Of a stretch of DNA of 64,000 nt, positions 48,572-57,308 are shown in pieces. Under the pieces are notes generated by a model, which made no database searches, had not been told where the DNA came from, and saw nothing but the letters and a program-made list of their open reading frames with translations. The DNA is from Rhodopseudomonas sp. P2A-2r. GTDB lineage: Bacteria; Pseudomonadota; Alphaproteobacteria; Rhizobiales; Xanthobacteraceae. The stretch spans positions 806,001 to 870,000 of the forward strand of contig NZ_CP110389.1 of assembly GCF_026015985.1 (NCBI RefSeq), read 5' to 3'. The translations under genes were made by a program, and so were the position numbers. How positions within the stretch are numbered: the first letter of the stretch is position 1; each line of letters begins with the position of its first letter.

Positions 48572-49513
48572 ATGGAGCTGAAATGGCTCGAAGATTTTCT
48601 GAGCCTGGCGGCGACGCAGAGCTTTTCGCGCTCCGCGCATGAGCGGCACGTGACGCAGTCGGCGCTGAGTCGCCGCATCCGGCAGCTGGAAAACTGGCTC
48701 TGCGTTCCCTTGTTCGATCGCAGCACCTATCCGGTTCGCGTGACCGTGGAAGGCAAGACCTTCCTGCCCAAGGCGGTGGAAATGGTCGCGCTGATCCAGG
48801 GCGCCCGCCGCGACGCCCAGCATCAGCATGCCGTCACGGCGGAAGTGCTGACCTTTGCCACGTTGAATACGCTGGCCCTGACATTCTTCCCGGACTGGAT
48901 TCGCCGGCTCGAGAGCCGCGGCCATGTGTTCAAGACCCATTTCGGCGACCAGCGCTCGTCGTTTGCCGGCAAGGTGTCGATGCTGCTCAATGGCGAGAGC
49001 GACTTTTTCCTGACCTATGCGCACCCCAATGTCCCGACTCATATCGATCCCGAGCGGTTTGCGTTTCGTTGTCTAGGCACCGAGGTGGCGATTCCGGTCT
49101 CGGTTCCCGATGCCCACGGAAAGCCCGTCCATGCGCTGTGCCCCGCCGGGCCGCCGGTCGCCTATCTCAGTTACGGCACCGGCTCGTTTTTCGGGCGCGG
49201 GCTGGTGAAACTGCTGGCCGAGCGGCCACTGCCGCTGACCACGGTTTACGAGAACGCCATGTCCGCAGGCCTCAAGGCGATGGCGCTGGCCGGCTGCGGC
49301 GTCGGTTGGATTCCGGAAAGCCTGATCACCGAGGAATTGAAGTCCCGCCAGCTCGTAGTGGCCGGCGATGCGTCATGGCATCTGCCCACGGAGATCCGGC
49401 TCTACCGCGCCAGTGGCCGTTGCCGGCCGGCCGTGGAGCGGTTCTGGGCTGCGATCGACGAAGCCGACCAGCGCGTGGAAAGCCAGTCACTGCATCTCGC
49501 CGGCGCGGCGTGA
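48572..49513 (+). CDS. LysR-family regulator, convergent with the hydrolase/ABC operon
   Basis: 313 aa from ATG 48572 (MELKWLEDFLSLAATQSFSR). HTH: SAHERHVTQSALSRRIRQLE, then a full effector domain (FPDWIRRLESRGHVFKTHFG; GCGVGWIPESLITEELKSRQ). The start is weakly supported by an RBS but matches LysR N-termini. It ends 15 bp from the PrpD-like gene of the opposite operon. Proximity makes it the candidate regulator of that operon, although its target sites were not found. Confidence 0.92.
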   Translation: MELKWLEDFLSLAATQSFSRSAHERHVTQSALSRRIRQLENWLCVPLFDRSTYPVRVTVEGKTFLPKAVEMVALIQGARRDAQHQHAVTAEVLTFATLNTLALTFFPDWIRRLESRGHVFKTHFGDQRSSFAGKVSMLLNGESDFFLTYAHPNVPTHIDPERFAFRCLGTEVAIPVSVPDAHGKPVHALCPAGPPVAYLSYGTGSFFGRGLVKLLAERPLPLTTVYENAMSAGLKAMALAGCGVGWIPESLITEELKSRQLVVAGDASWHLPTEIRLYRASGRCRPAVERFWAAIDEADQRVESQSLHLAGAA

Positions 49514-49528
49514 GGATCAGACGTAGGA

Positions 49529-50875
49529 TCAGGCGAACACCGGAGCCAGGAAGGCGAGATTGGCCTGCTGGTCCAGATGGGTGAGCGCGCCGTACAATTC
49601 CGCGGTCGCCGTGCTGCCGAGCCAGACGCAGCAATCGGTGAATTTAGCGGCGCGGTCGTTGTCGTCGAAAGGATCTGCGATGCTGCCTTTGGCGTGCAGA
49701 CGTGTGGCCTTGAACTCGGTGCCGTTCTTCAGCCGGATCACCGTCTCGTGCGGCAGCCGCCCGCCGGCCAGTTCTTCCTCGCGGCTGCGCGCGGTCATGG
49801 TGGTGAGCGGCAGCAGCTTCCGGATTTCGGACCGGGCAATGTTCGCAAGCGTGAAATCGGCCAGCCCGATGCGGTCCTGCACCAGCGCCAGGGCCACGCA
49901 ATAGTGCATCGAAAAGCGCGCCTGCATCTCGTCCTGCGGTTCGGCGTAACTCAGGTTGCGCGCATTGGCGATGCCGACGAGGCATTCGAGCGAAGCGACG
50001 TCATCGGCCGTAAAGCCGTGTTGCGCCCTTAAGTCGAGCACCATGTCGACGACATAATGCGTCGAGCCGCAGCACGGGTGCCGCTTCGGGATGACGCCGT
50101 GGCCTTCGATGGCCAATGGCTGGCCCAGCGCCAAGCCGTCCCAGCCGACGGCATCGGGGCCGCCGAACAGGGCGCGAAAACCTTGCGGCGCTTCGAGGAT
50201 GTCGAGGCGCCCGCTCAGACCGGCATTGCCGAACGCGACGGCCTCGACCGCGTTGCGCGCGGCCATGCCGGCGTGGAACGGTTTTGCCGGCGTGCCGAAC
50301 TGGCCCTTGACCCCCGCCGCCGAACTCACCGCCATGCTCATGGCGCGCGCGGTTGCGGCGGCGTCGAGCCCCAGCAGCCGCGATACGCCTGCCGCAGTGC
50401 CGATGGCGCCGCAGGTCGACGTCGAATGCCAGCCGAGCGTGTAGTGCGAGGGATTGACGCCGATGCCGACGGCGGCCTGTGCCTCGAGGCCGACAATGTA
50501 GGCATCGACCAGCGCCGCTCCGCTGATGTTCAACGGCGCAGCGGCAGCCAGCAGCGCCGGCACCATCACCGCCGAGGCGTGGCTGATGGCCGGATGAAAG
50601 TTGTCGTCATAATCGAGGGCGTGGGCGGCGGTGCCGTTCACCAGCGCCGCGGTCGCGGCCGGTGCGCGGCCGCCGCCGATCACCGGGCTTTCGCCGGACG
50701 TTGAGATCTGCGGCGCAACAGCGCGGCGCACGGCTTGCGTCGAAAAATCGTCGCCACCGGCGACCATGCAGCCGACGGTGTCGGCGATGGCCTCAACGGC
50801 GCGCTTGCGGGCGCGCGGCGGAAATGCGCCGGCCGAACGGCTCCATGCCGCTATGGTTTCGAGGACGCTGGTCAT
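49529..50875 (-). CDS. MmgE/PrpD family protein
   Basis: 448 aa from ATG 50875 (MTSVLETIAAWSRSAGAFPP), GGAGA upstream. Family landmarks: DTVGCMVAGGD, VNGTAAHALDYDDNFHPAIS, GWHSTSTCGAIGTAAGVSRL and KRHPCCGSTHYVVDMVLDLR. Members are dehydratases or isomerases of small di/tricarboxylic acids (2-methylcitrate, cis-aconitate, iminodisuccinate epimerase relatives). It ends an eight-gene operon with a peptide-type importer and two hydrolases, so it may process the acid released from the imported compound (inference). Confidence 0.9.
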   Translation of the reverse strand: MTSVLETIAAWSRSAGAFPPRARKRAVEAIADTVGCMVAGGDDFSTQAVRRAVAPQISTSGESPVIGGGRAPAATAALVNGTAAHALDYDDNFHPAISHASAVMVPALLAAAAPLNISGAALVDAYIVGLEAQAAVGIGVNPSHYTLGWHSTSTCGAIGTAAGVSRLLGLDAAATARAMSMAVSSAAGVKGQFGTPAKPFHAGMAARNAVEAVAFGNAGLSGRLDILEAPQGFRALFGGPDAVGWDGLALGQPLAIEGHGVIPKRHPCCGSTHYVVDMVLDLRAQHGFTADDVASLECLVGIANARNLSYAEPQDEMQARFSMHYCVALALVQDRIGLADFTLANIARSEIRKLLPLTTMTARSREEELAGGRLPHETVIRLKNGTEFKATRLHAKGSIADPFDDNDRAAKFTDCCVWLGSTATAELYGALTHLDQQANLAFLAPVFA

Positions 50876-50909
50876 GGCAATCTCCGGGACGTGAAGGCGG
50901 TCTGCGGCA

Positions 50910-51971
50910 TCAGCGCGGCACGACCGCGCGGCGTGCATCGAGAATGAGGCGAAGCAGTTTGCCGAACTGAAAGAGGTCGACCGCGCGGCCGGGCACGGCG
51001 GTGTCGACGCGATGCACGATGACGAGATCGAGCGGTGGAATCATCACGAGGACATGGCCGCCCGCGCCCTGCGCCGAAAAGCTGCCTTCCGGCTGCACCA
51101 CGCCGGGAAAGCCGGTGCCGGCGCGCGCCAGCCACCACATGTAGCCATAGGCGCCGCGGGCGCCGGCGTCGGAATAGGGCAGCAGCGAGGTCGCCACCCA
51201 GTCGGCGGGGATCACCTGCCGCGGTCCCCAGCGGCCGTCGCGCAGAAACATCAGGCCGAAGCGGGCGAGGTCGCGGCTCGACATGGCGAACGGATAGGCC
51301 GGGTGCCGCGAGCAGGCGTCGGGCACCAGCCAGCCGTCCTTGCGCACGTCGTCATGGCGGAAGTCCTCCATGCCGAGCGGTTGCGCGATCCGGTCGCGAA
51401 ACGCCTCGTGGATATCGCGGCCGGTAAGCTGCGTGAAGATGGTGCCGAGCGCGTTGAAGTCCCAGTTGCTGTAGCACCACTCGGTGCCCGGCGCCTGCGA
51501 GTGACGCAGCGGTTTGATCGAACGCATCCACGGCGTCTCGTAGCCGGCGGGATGATAGATGCCGGAGCGGGCGGTCAGCAGATCGTAGACCGTTGCTTGC
51601 TTCTCAACGGCGGTCAGTCCCTCGACGTCGTCGATATCGAGCGCCGCCAGCGTCAGCGACAGGTCGATGGTGCCGTCCTCGACGTAAGGTCCCATCAGCG
51701 CCGACAGGAAGCTCTTGCGCATCGAGTGGCAGTTGTAGCGCCGTGTGATGTCGCCCCAGCTCGCCACTTCGCGGCCGTTTTGCACGATCATCACCGCGTC
51801 GGTGGCAATGGTGCCGGCATACTGAAACGCATCACTCAACCGCTCGAGCGACCAGCCGGCGGCGGCGAGATCGTCGATCATCGTCCAGCCCGGCGACGGC
51901 CAGCTCTCGCGGGACTCGTCGACGGGGAAATGGGTGACCGCGGAGGAGCCCTCGTCAGGACGCGGTGACAT
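50910..51971 (-). CDS. Serine hydrolase of the beta-lactamase class C / esterase fold
   Basis: 353 aa. Catalytic SxxK is SMRK in NCHSMRKSFLSALMG, and the YxN motif is YSN in TEWCYSNWDFNALG. A third, H/KxG-like motif is near SAQGAGGHVLVMIP. No signal peptide, so it is cytoplasmic and more likely an esterase or amidase than a resistance enzyme. It overlaps the upstream ABC ATPase gene by 17 nt, which ties it to import and suggests it cleaves the imported substrate. 34 bp from the PrpD-like gene. Confidence 0.9.
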   Translation of the reverse strand: MSPRPDEGSSAVTHFPVDESRESWPSPGWTMIDDLAAAGWSLERLSDAFQYAGTIATDAVMIVQNGREVASWGDITRRYNCHSMRKSFLSALMGPYVEDGTIDLSLTLAALDIDDVEGLTAVEKQATVYDLLTARSGIYHPAGYETPWMRSIKPLRHSQAPGTEWCYSNWDFNALGTIFTQLTGRDIHEAFRDRIAQPLGMEDFRHDDVRKDGWLVPDACSRHPAYPFAMSSRDLARFGLMFLRDGRWGPRQVIPADWVATSLLPYSDAGARGAYGYMWWLARAGTGFPGVVQPEGSFSAQGAGGHVLVMIPPLDLVIVHRVDTAVPGRAVDLFQFGKLLRLILDARRAVVPR

Positions 51972-52740
51972 AGCCGGAACTCGCTTCGAGGAATGTTCTT
52001 GTGTAGGGCTCGCGGGCCCGGCCGGCGCGCACGTCGGCCGCAGTCATCTCCTCAATGATGCGCCCCTCGGCCATCACAGCGATGCGGTCGCACAGATGGG
52101 TAATCACCGCGATGTCGTGGCTGACCATGAAATAGGTGACGCCGGTTTCCCGGCGCAGCGTCTTCAGCAGGTTGAGAATCTCGGCCTGCACGGAGACGTC
52201 GAGCGCCGAGGTCGGCTCGTCCAGCAGCAGCACTTCCGGCTCGATCACCAGCGCCCGAGCGATGGCCACGCGCTGGCGCTGGCCGCCGGACAGTTCGTGC
52301 GGATAACGAAACCGGAAGGACGGGCCGAGGCCGACCGCCTCCAGCACCGCGTCGATGCGCTTGCGCGGATTGTCGAACTTATGGATTGCCAGTGGTTCGG
52401 CCAGCACGCTTTCCACCATTTTGCGCGGATGCAGAGATCCGTAGGGATCCTGGAACACCATCTGCACCCGACGGGAAAAGTCCTTGTCGCGTTTGCGCGG
52501 CAATTCCTTGTTGCCGAACAGCAGCGCGCCGTCGTAGCTGTCGACCAATCCGGCGATGGTGCGCAGGATCGTCGACTTGCCGCAGCCGGATTCGCCGATC
52601 AACCCGTAGGCCTCGCCACGCGCAAGGACGAACGAGACGTCGTCGACGGCGACGGTGGATGTGAGGCCGGCGCCGAAGCTGACATGCAGGCCGACCGCTT
52701 CGAGAATGCGATCCCTGGCAGGTGTCTGTGAGGGCATCAT
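51955..52740 (-). CDS. Dipeptide/oligopeptide-type ABC transporter ATPase (DppF-like)
   Basis: 261 aa from ATG 52740, which overlaps the stop of the preceding ATPase gene; an earlier start at 52776 is possible. Walker A GESGCGKST, Q-loop VFQDPYGSLHP, signature LSGGQRQRVAIARAL, Walker B LLLDEPTSALD, H-loop SHD. The PYxSLxP motif is typical of DppF/OppF subunits. It energises the importer together with the DppD-like subunit. Confidence 0.95.
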   Translation of the reverse strand: MMPSQTPARDRILEAVGLHVSFGAGLTSTVAVDDVSFVLARGEAYGLIGESGCGKSTILRTIAGLVDSYDGALLFGNKELPRKRDKDFSRRVQMVFQDPYGSLHPRKMVESVLAEPLAIHKFDNPRKRIDAVLEAVGLGPSFRFRYPHELSGGQRQRVAIARALVIEPEVLLLDEPTSALDVSVQAEILNLLKTLRRETGVTYFMVSHDIAVITHLCDRIAVMAEGRIIEEMTAADVRAGRAREPYTRTFLEASSGYVTAS

Positions 52741-53600
52741 GCGGATGCTCTCCGGATCGTGGGACCGGTGAGCCACGCGGGATCGCGCTTCGGCACCGTA
52801 AGCATGTCCACAGGCCGGTCGAGGCGCGGCAGGCTGTCGAGCAGCGCGCGCGTATAGGGATGCTCGGCGTGCTTCAGGTCGCGCGCCGGAATGTCTTCGA
52901 CGATGCGTCCGGCATACATGACGAGAACGCGGTCGCAGAAATCTGCGACCATGTTCAGGTCGTGGCTGATGAACATCAATCCGGCGCCGCGCCGGGTGAC
53001 GAGTTCGTCGAGAATGGTCAACACTTGACGCCGCACGGTGACGTCGAGCGCCGAGGTCGGCTCGTCGGCGATGATCAGGTCGGGTTCGAGGATCAGCATC
53101 ATCGCGATCATGATGCGCTGGCCCATGCCGCCCGAGACCTCGTGCGGCAGCAGTTCGAAGACGCGCGTGGGATTGCGGATGTTGACCGCCTCCAGCATGG
53201 CCATCGCCTTGTCGCGCGCCTCGGCCTTGTTGGACGACGTATGCACGCGATAGGCCTCGACGATCTGGTGGCCGACACGCATCAAGGGGTTCAGCGAAAA
53301 CTTCGGATCCTGCAGGATCATCGAGATGCGCCTGCCGCGGATCTTGCGCATCTCCGGCTCGCTGGCGGCGAGCAGGTCGATGCCGTCGAAGCTGAGCGCG
53401 TTCGCGGTGATCTGGGCGCCCTTCGGCGCCAGCCGCAACAGCGCGCGACCGGTCTGCGATTTGCCCGATCCGGATTCGCCGACGATGCCGACCTTTTCGC
53501 GGCCGATGGTGAACGACACGCCGCGCACCGCATGCGTCACGCTGCGGCCGCCGTGAAAGGAGATGTTGAGGTCGTCGACGCTGAGCAGCGGTTCAACCAT
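52737..53600 (-). CDS. Dipeptide/oligopeptide-type ABC transporter ATPase (DppD-like)
   Basis: 287 aa. Walker A GESGSGKSQT, Q-loop ILQDPKFSLNPLMRVGHQI, signature VSGGMGQRIMIAMML (variant of LSGGQ), Walker B LIIADEPTSALD, H-loop SHDLNMV. The C-terminal oligopeptide/dipeptide motif is HAEHPYTRALLDSLPRLD. It overlaps dppC-like by 8 nt and dppF-like by 4 nt. The altered signature loop is usual for some nickel/peptide DppD homologues. Confidence 0.95.
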   Translation of the reverse strand: MVEPLLSVDDLNISFHGGRSVTHAVRGVSFTIGREKVGIVGESGSGKSQTGRALLRLAPKGAQITANALSFDGIDLLAASEPEMRKIRGRRISMILQDPKFSLNPLMRVGHQIVEAYRVHTSSNKAEARDKAMAMLEAVNIRNPTRVFELLPHEVSGGMGQRIMIAMMLILEPDLIIADEPTSALDVTVRRQVLTILDELVTRRGAGLMFISHDLNMVADFCDRVLVMYAGRIVEDIPARDLKHAEHPYTRALLDSLPRLDRPVDMLTVPKRDPAWLTGPTIRRASA

Positions 53601-54510
53601 GACGACGATCCATCATGTCACGCAACCCGTCGCCGATCAGGTTGAAGGCGAGGCTCACCAGCAGGATCGCGGTGCCGGGGATGGCGGCGATGGTTCCGTT
53701 GGTGAAGATGAACTCGCGCGCCGCCGACAGCATGGTGCCCCACTCGGGGCTTGGTGGCTGGGCACCGAGGCCGAGAAAGCCGAGACCGGCGGCGGTCAGG
53801 ATGATCGCAGCCATGTTCAACGTGACGCGCACGATGACCGAGGGAATGCACATCGGCATGATGTGGTTGAAGATGATGCGAAAACTCGATGCCTTCTGCA
53901 GCCGCACCGCGGCGATATAGTCCGACTTGCGGATCGACAGCGTTTCGGCGCGGGCCAGCCGGGCAATCGGCGGCCAGGCCGCGAGCGAAATGGCGATAAT
54001 GGCGTTCTCGATGCCCGGGCCGAGGGCTGCAACAAACGCCAGCGCCAGAATGAGGCTCGGAAACGCCAGGAACACATCGACGATGCGCATCAGCACCGCA
54101 TCGACCCAGCCACCGATATAGCCGGCCGTGGTGCCGACGATCAGGCCGATCGGCGCCGCGATCACCGCGGTGAGTCCCGCGATATAAAGCGTAATGCGTG
54201 CGCCAAAGACCAGCCGGCTGTAGACGTCGCGACCGAGTTCGTCGGTGCCGAGCCAGTGCACGGACGACGGCTTCTGCAGTCGGATCGACAGGTCCTGCGC
54301 AAAGATATCGTGCGTGGCGACCAGCGGCGCAAAGATGGCGAGCAGCGTCACGAGGACGATGACCGTGCCACCGAACATGACCGATGGATTCGAGCGAAGC
54401 GACCGCCATGACAGCCAAAGCTGCTGTGCGCGTGCTTGCCACGACGATGTCGGGATCGGTTCCCTGAGCCAGGCCGATAGCGAGACGGTACGGGTGACAT
54501 TGTCTGCCAT
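53593..54510 (-). CDS. Dipeptide/oligopeptide-type ABC transporter permease (DppC-like)
   Basis: 305 aa. N-terminal OppC_N segment with helix FGGTVIVLVTLLAIFAPLVA, the conserved HWLGTDELGRDVYSRLVFGA, then the five-helix BPD transmembrane domain with the EAA-type loop AETLSIRKSDYIAAVRLQKA. It overlaps the DppD-like gene by 8 nt and starts 6 nt after the corrected dppB-like stop. Confidence 0.95.
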   Translation of the reverse strand: MADNVTRTVSLSAWLREPIPTSSWQARAQQLWLSWRSLRSNPSVMFGGTVIVLVTLLAIFAPLVATHDIFAQDLSIRLQKPSSVHWLGTDELGRDVYSRLVFGARITLYIAGLTAVIAAPIGLIVGTTAGYIGGWVDAVLMRIVDVFLAFPSLILALAFVAALGPGIENAIIAISLAAWPPIARLARAETLSIRKSDYIAAVRLQKASSFRIIFNHIMPMCIPSVIVRVTLNMAAIILTAAGLGFLGLGAQPPSPEWGTMLSAAREFIFTNGTIAAIPGTAILLVSLAFNLIGDGLRDMMDRRHG

Positions 54511-54516
54511 GGTCCC

Positions 54517-55589
54517 TCAGCGGGTTCGGGGTCAAAGACCCGGTACAGCAGGTCACAGACGATGTTGATGCCGATGAAGATCACGCCGATCAGGATGGTG
54601 CAGCCGACCACGGCGTTCATGTCGCCGGCGAGCAGCGCGTTGGTCAGGTAGCGGCCGAAGCCGGGCCACGCGAACACCGTCTCCGTCAGTACCGCGCCTT
54701 CCAGCAGGAAGGCATAGGACAGCGCCACGACGGTTACGACCTGCACGGCGACGTTGCGGAAGGCGTGGACCCAGACCGTGCGCGCCCATGACAGTCCCTT
54801 GACCCGAGCGGTCACCACATATTCCTGCCCGAGCTGCTCGATCATGAAGCTGCGGGTCATGCGGCTGATATAGGTCAGCGCCGTGAAGCCGAGGATCGAG
54901 GCCGGCAGCACGATGTGGCCGAACACGTCCTTGAACAGCGCCCAGTCCCCGGTCAGCGCGGCGTCGATCAGGTAGAAGCCGGTGCGCGGCTCGAGGTCGA
55001 GTTCGTACATGGTATCGATGCGGCCTGGGCCGCCGATCCAGCCGAGCGTGGCGTAGAACAGCGACAGGCCCATCAGGCCGAGCCAGAAATGCGGCGTCGA
55101 ATAGCCGAGCAGGCCGACGAAGCGCACGATGTGATCGAGCGGCGAGCCGCGATACATCGCCGACAGCACGCCGGCGGGAATGCCGATGCCGGTGCCGATG
55201 ACGATGGCGACGCTGGCCAGTTCGAGGGTGGCGGGAAACACCCGGACGATGTCGGTGACGACAGGCCGGCCGGTGGTCAGCGCGTTGCCGAAGTCGAACT
55301 GCAGGATATGGCCGAGGTAGACGGTGAACTGTTTCCACAGCGGCTGGTCGAGGCCGAGCTGCTTGTGCATGGCCACATAGGCATCGTGGGTGGCGTTGGG
55401 GCCGAGCACGGCGATCACCGGGTCGAGCGGCAGTAGGTGGCCGATGAAGAAGGTCAGCGCCGCCAGTCCCAGCAGCGTCGCCGCCACCGAGACCGCGCGA
55501 TTGCCGAACGACCGGGCCAGCGCCGCCAGCTTGCGCTGGCGATCCGAGGTCCGGGATTGGCGCGACGCTATGCTGGCCGCATCGGTCAT
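54517..55589 (-). CDS. Dipeptide/oligopeptide-type ABC transporter permease (DppB-like), frame slip at the 3' end
   Basis: 357 aa after correction, from ATG 55589 (MTDAASIASRQSRTSDRQRK). Six helices; GPNATHDAYVAMHKQLGLDQ, the DppB-type FPATLELASVAIVIGTGIGI, and the EAA loop EQLGQEYVVTARVKGLSWAR. As read, the frame misses its stop and runs on to 54348 inside dppC. One extra base in the G4 run at 54528-54531 gives the normal ending YRVFDPRTR-stop at 54517-54519. The first 196 residues and all helices are unaffected. Confidence 0.92.
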
Positions 55590-55599
55590 GATGCCGCTG

Positions 55600-57236
55600 C
55601 TACTTGGAGACGGGAGCGTAGTAGGTGCGGAAGCCGTTCCAGGTCCAGTTCTTGACGTCGCTACGCACCGCCGCGATGTTGTACATCTGGAACATGATGG
55701 CGAACGGCCCCTTCTCCATGACTTCTTTCTGCAGGTCGGCATAGAGCGCATTGCGCTTGGCCGGATCTGCCTCGAGCAGGGCGGCATCGACCTTCGCGTT
55801 CAGCTCCTGGGACTGGAAGCCGGTGCGCCAGACTGGAATCTGGGTCAGCTTGGCTTCCGCCCGGTTGTCAGGATTGTAGACCAGCCGCGACGCATTGCCG
55901 TGCGCATCCGGCACGCTGGTCTGCCACGCCTGCATGGCGCTCTGGTAATCGCGGCCGCGCACCTTGGCGAACAGCTGGGCGTTGGACATGCGCTCCAGCG
56001 TCAGCTTGACGCCGACCCGCGCGGCATTCTGCTGGACGCTCTGCGCCAGCGGCGCCGAATGCTGCAGGGTACCGAAGATCAGCTTGGCGCTGAAGCCATC
56101 GGCGTAGCCCGCCTCGGTCAGCAGCGCCTTGGCCTTGTCGAGGTCGAGCTTGAACGGCTGGCCGTCCTTTTCGTCGAGGGCGCCGACCGCGCCGATCTGG
56201 GCGAAACTGGCGCGCGGCACGCCGAGATTGGTCATCACCGTCTTGGCGAGGCCGTCGTAATCGATCAGGTAGCGCATCGCCAGCCGCACCTTCTCGTTGC
56301 CGAACGGGCCCTCGGAGGTGTTGAAGGTCCAGAAGAACACCTGCGGCTTCAGCACTTTCGCGATGACCACGTCTTTCGAGGTCTCGAAGTCCTTGAGATC
56401 CTCCGGCGTCAGGTCGCGCGCGACGTCGACGTCGCCTTGGCTGAGCATCAGCCGTTGCGTGCCGGCCTCGGCCACATGCTTGATCAGCACACGCTTGATG
56501 GCCGGCTTGACGCCCCAGTAGTTGTCGTTGGCCTGCAGCAGCACGGACTCGCTGGCATTCCACTGCGCCAGGCGGTACGGCCCGATGCATTCGGTGTGGG
56601 TGGCGAGGTACTTGTTGCCCATGTCGCCATTGAGCTGGTTGGCCAGCAGCACCTTCATGTCCATGACCGCGGAGACGCGGTTGGCGGCGATCGCCTGCAG
56701 CACCAAAGTGCTCGGATAGGTCTTGTCGAAGTTCAGCACCACGGTGGCATCGTCCGGCGCGGTGATGCGCTGGTCGACATTGTCCTTGGTGAAGCCGTAT
56801 TCGGTCAGGGTGGTGGCGTTGCCGGAGCCGAGCTTGACCACGCGCTGCATGCTCTGCGCAACATCCTGGGCGGTGGCGACATTGCCCGAGGGAATTTGGC
56901 GCCCTTGCGGATCTTGAAAGTGATGGTCTGGCGGTCAGGCGACACCGTCCAGCTCTCGGCAAACAGCGGGATGATCTTGCGCTCGTCGGCCGGGTCGAAA
57001 TCGACCAGGCTGTCGCAGGTGTTCTGCAGGATTTCGTTGGTGACCACTTCGCCGACCTGGGCCGGATCGAAGGTCGAGATCGCGTCGATGTTCCAGGCCA
57101 TCACCAGCGCGGTCTTCGGCGTCGCGGCGTGCATGGCGGTCGAGCCGAGCATCAGACAGGTGAACAGCCCGAGGCTGGCCAGCGGGCGATGCCATGGACG
57201 CGCTGCGAACAGGACGGAGGGACGATGGTCAGACAT
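55600..57236 (-). pseudogene. Dipeptide/oligopeptide-type periplasmic binding protein (SBP_bac_5), single-base frameshift
   Basis: Starts ATG 57236 (MSDHRPSVLFAARPWHRPLA) with a signal peptide ending near MHAATPKT. The N-terminal part DAISTFDPAQVGEVVTNEIL is typical of cluster C binding proteins. The frame breaks at the G3 run 56890-56892; one more base gives KFPSGNVATAQDVAQSMQRV and joins the large second part (ECIGPYRLAQWNASESVLLQ; AMRYLIDYDGLAKTVMTNLG). Restored length is about 545 aa, normal. It delivers a peptide-like ligand to the permease encoded downstream. Located directly after the AbgB-like hydrolase gene. Confidence 0.9.
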
Positions 57237-57308
57237 GGTCGCGATCCTCTATATGGATATGGGTTCGTGGGCAGCGAACGGAGTGTCCGCTGCCCTGAAA
57301 GGCGATGG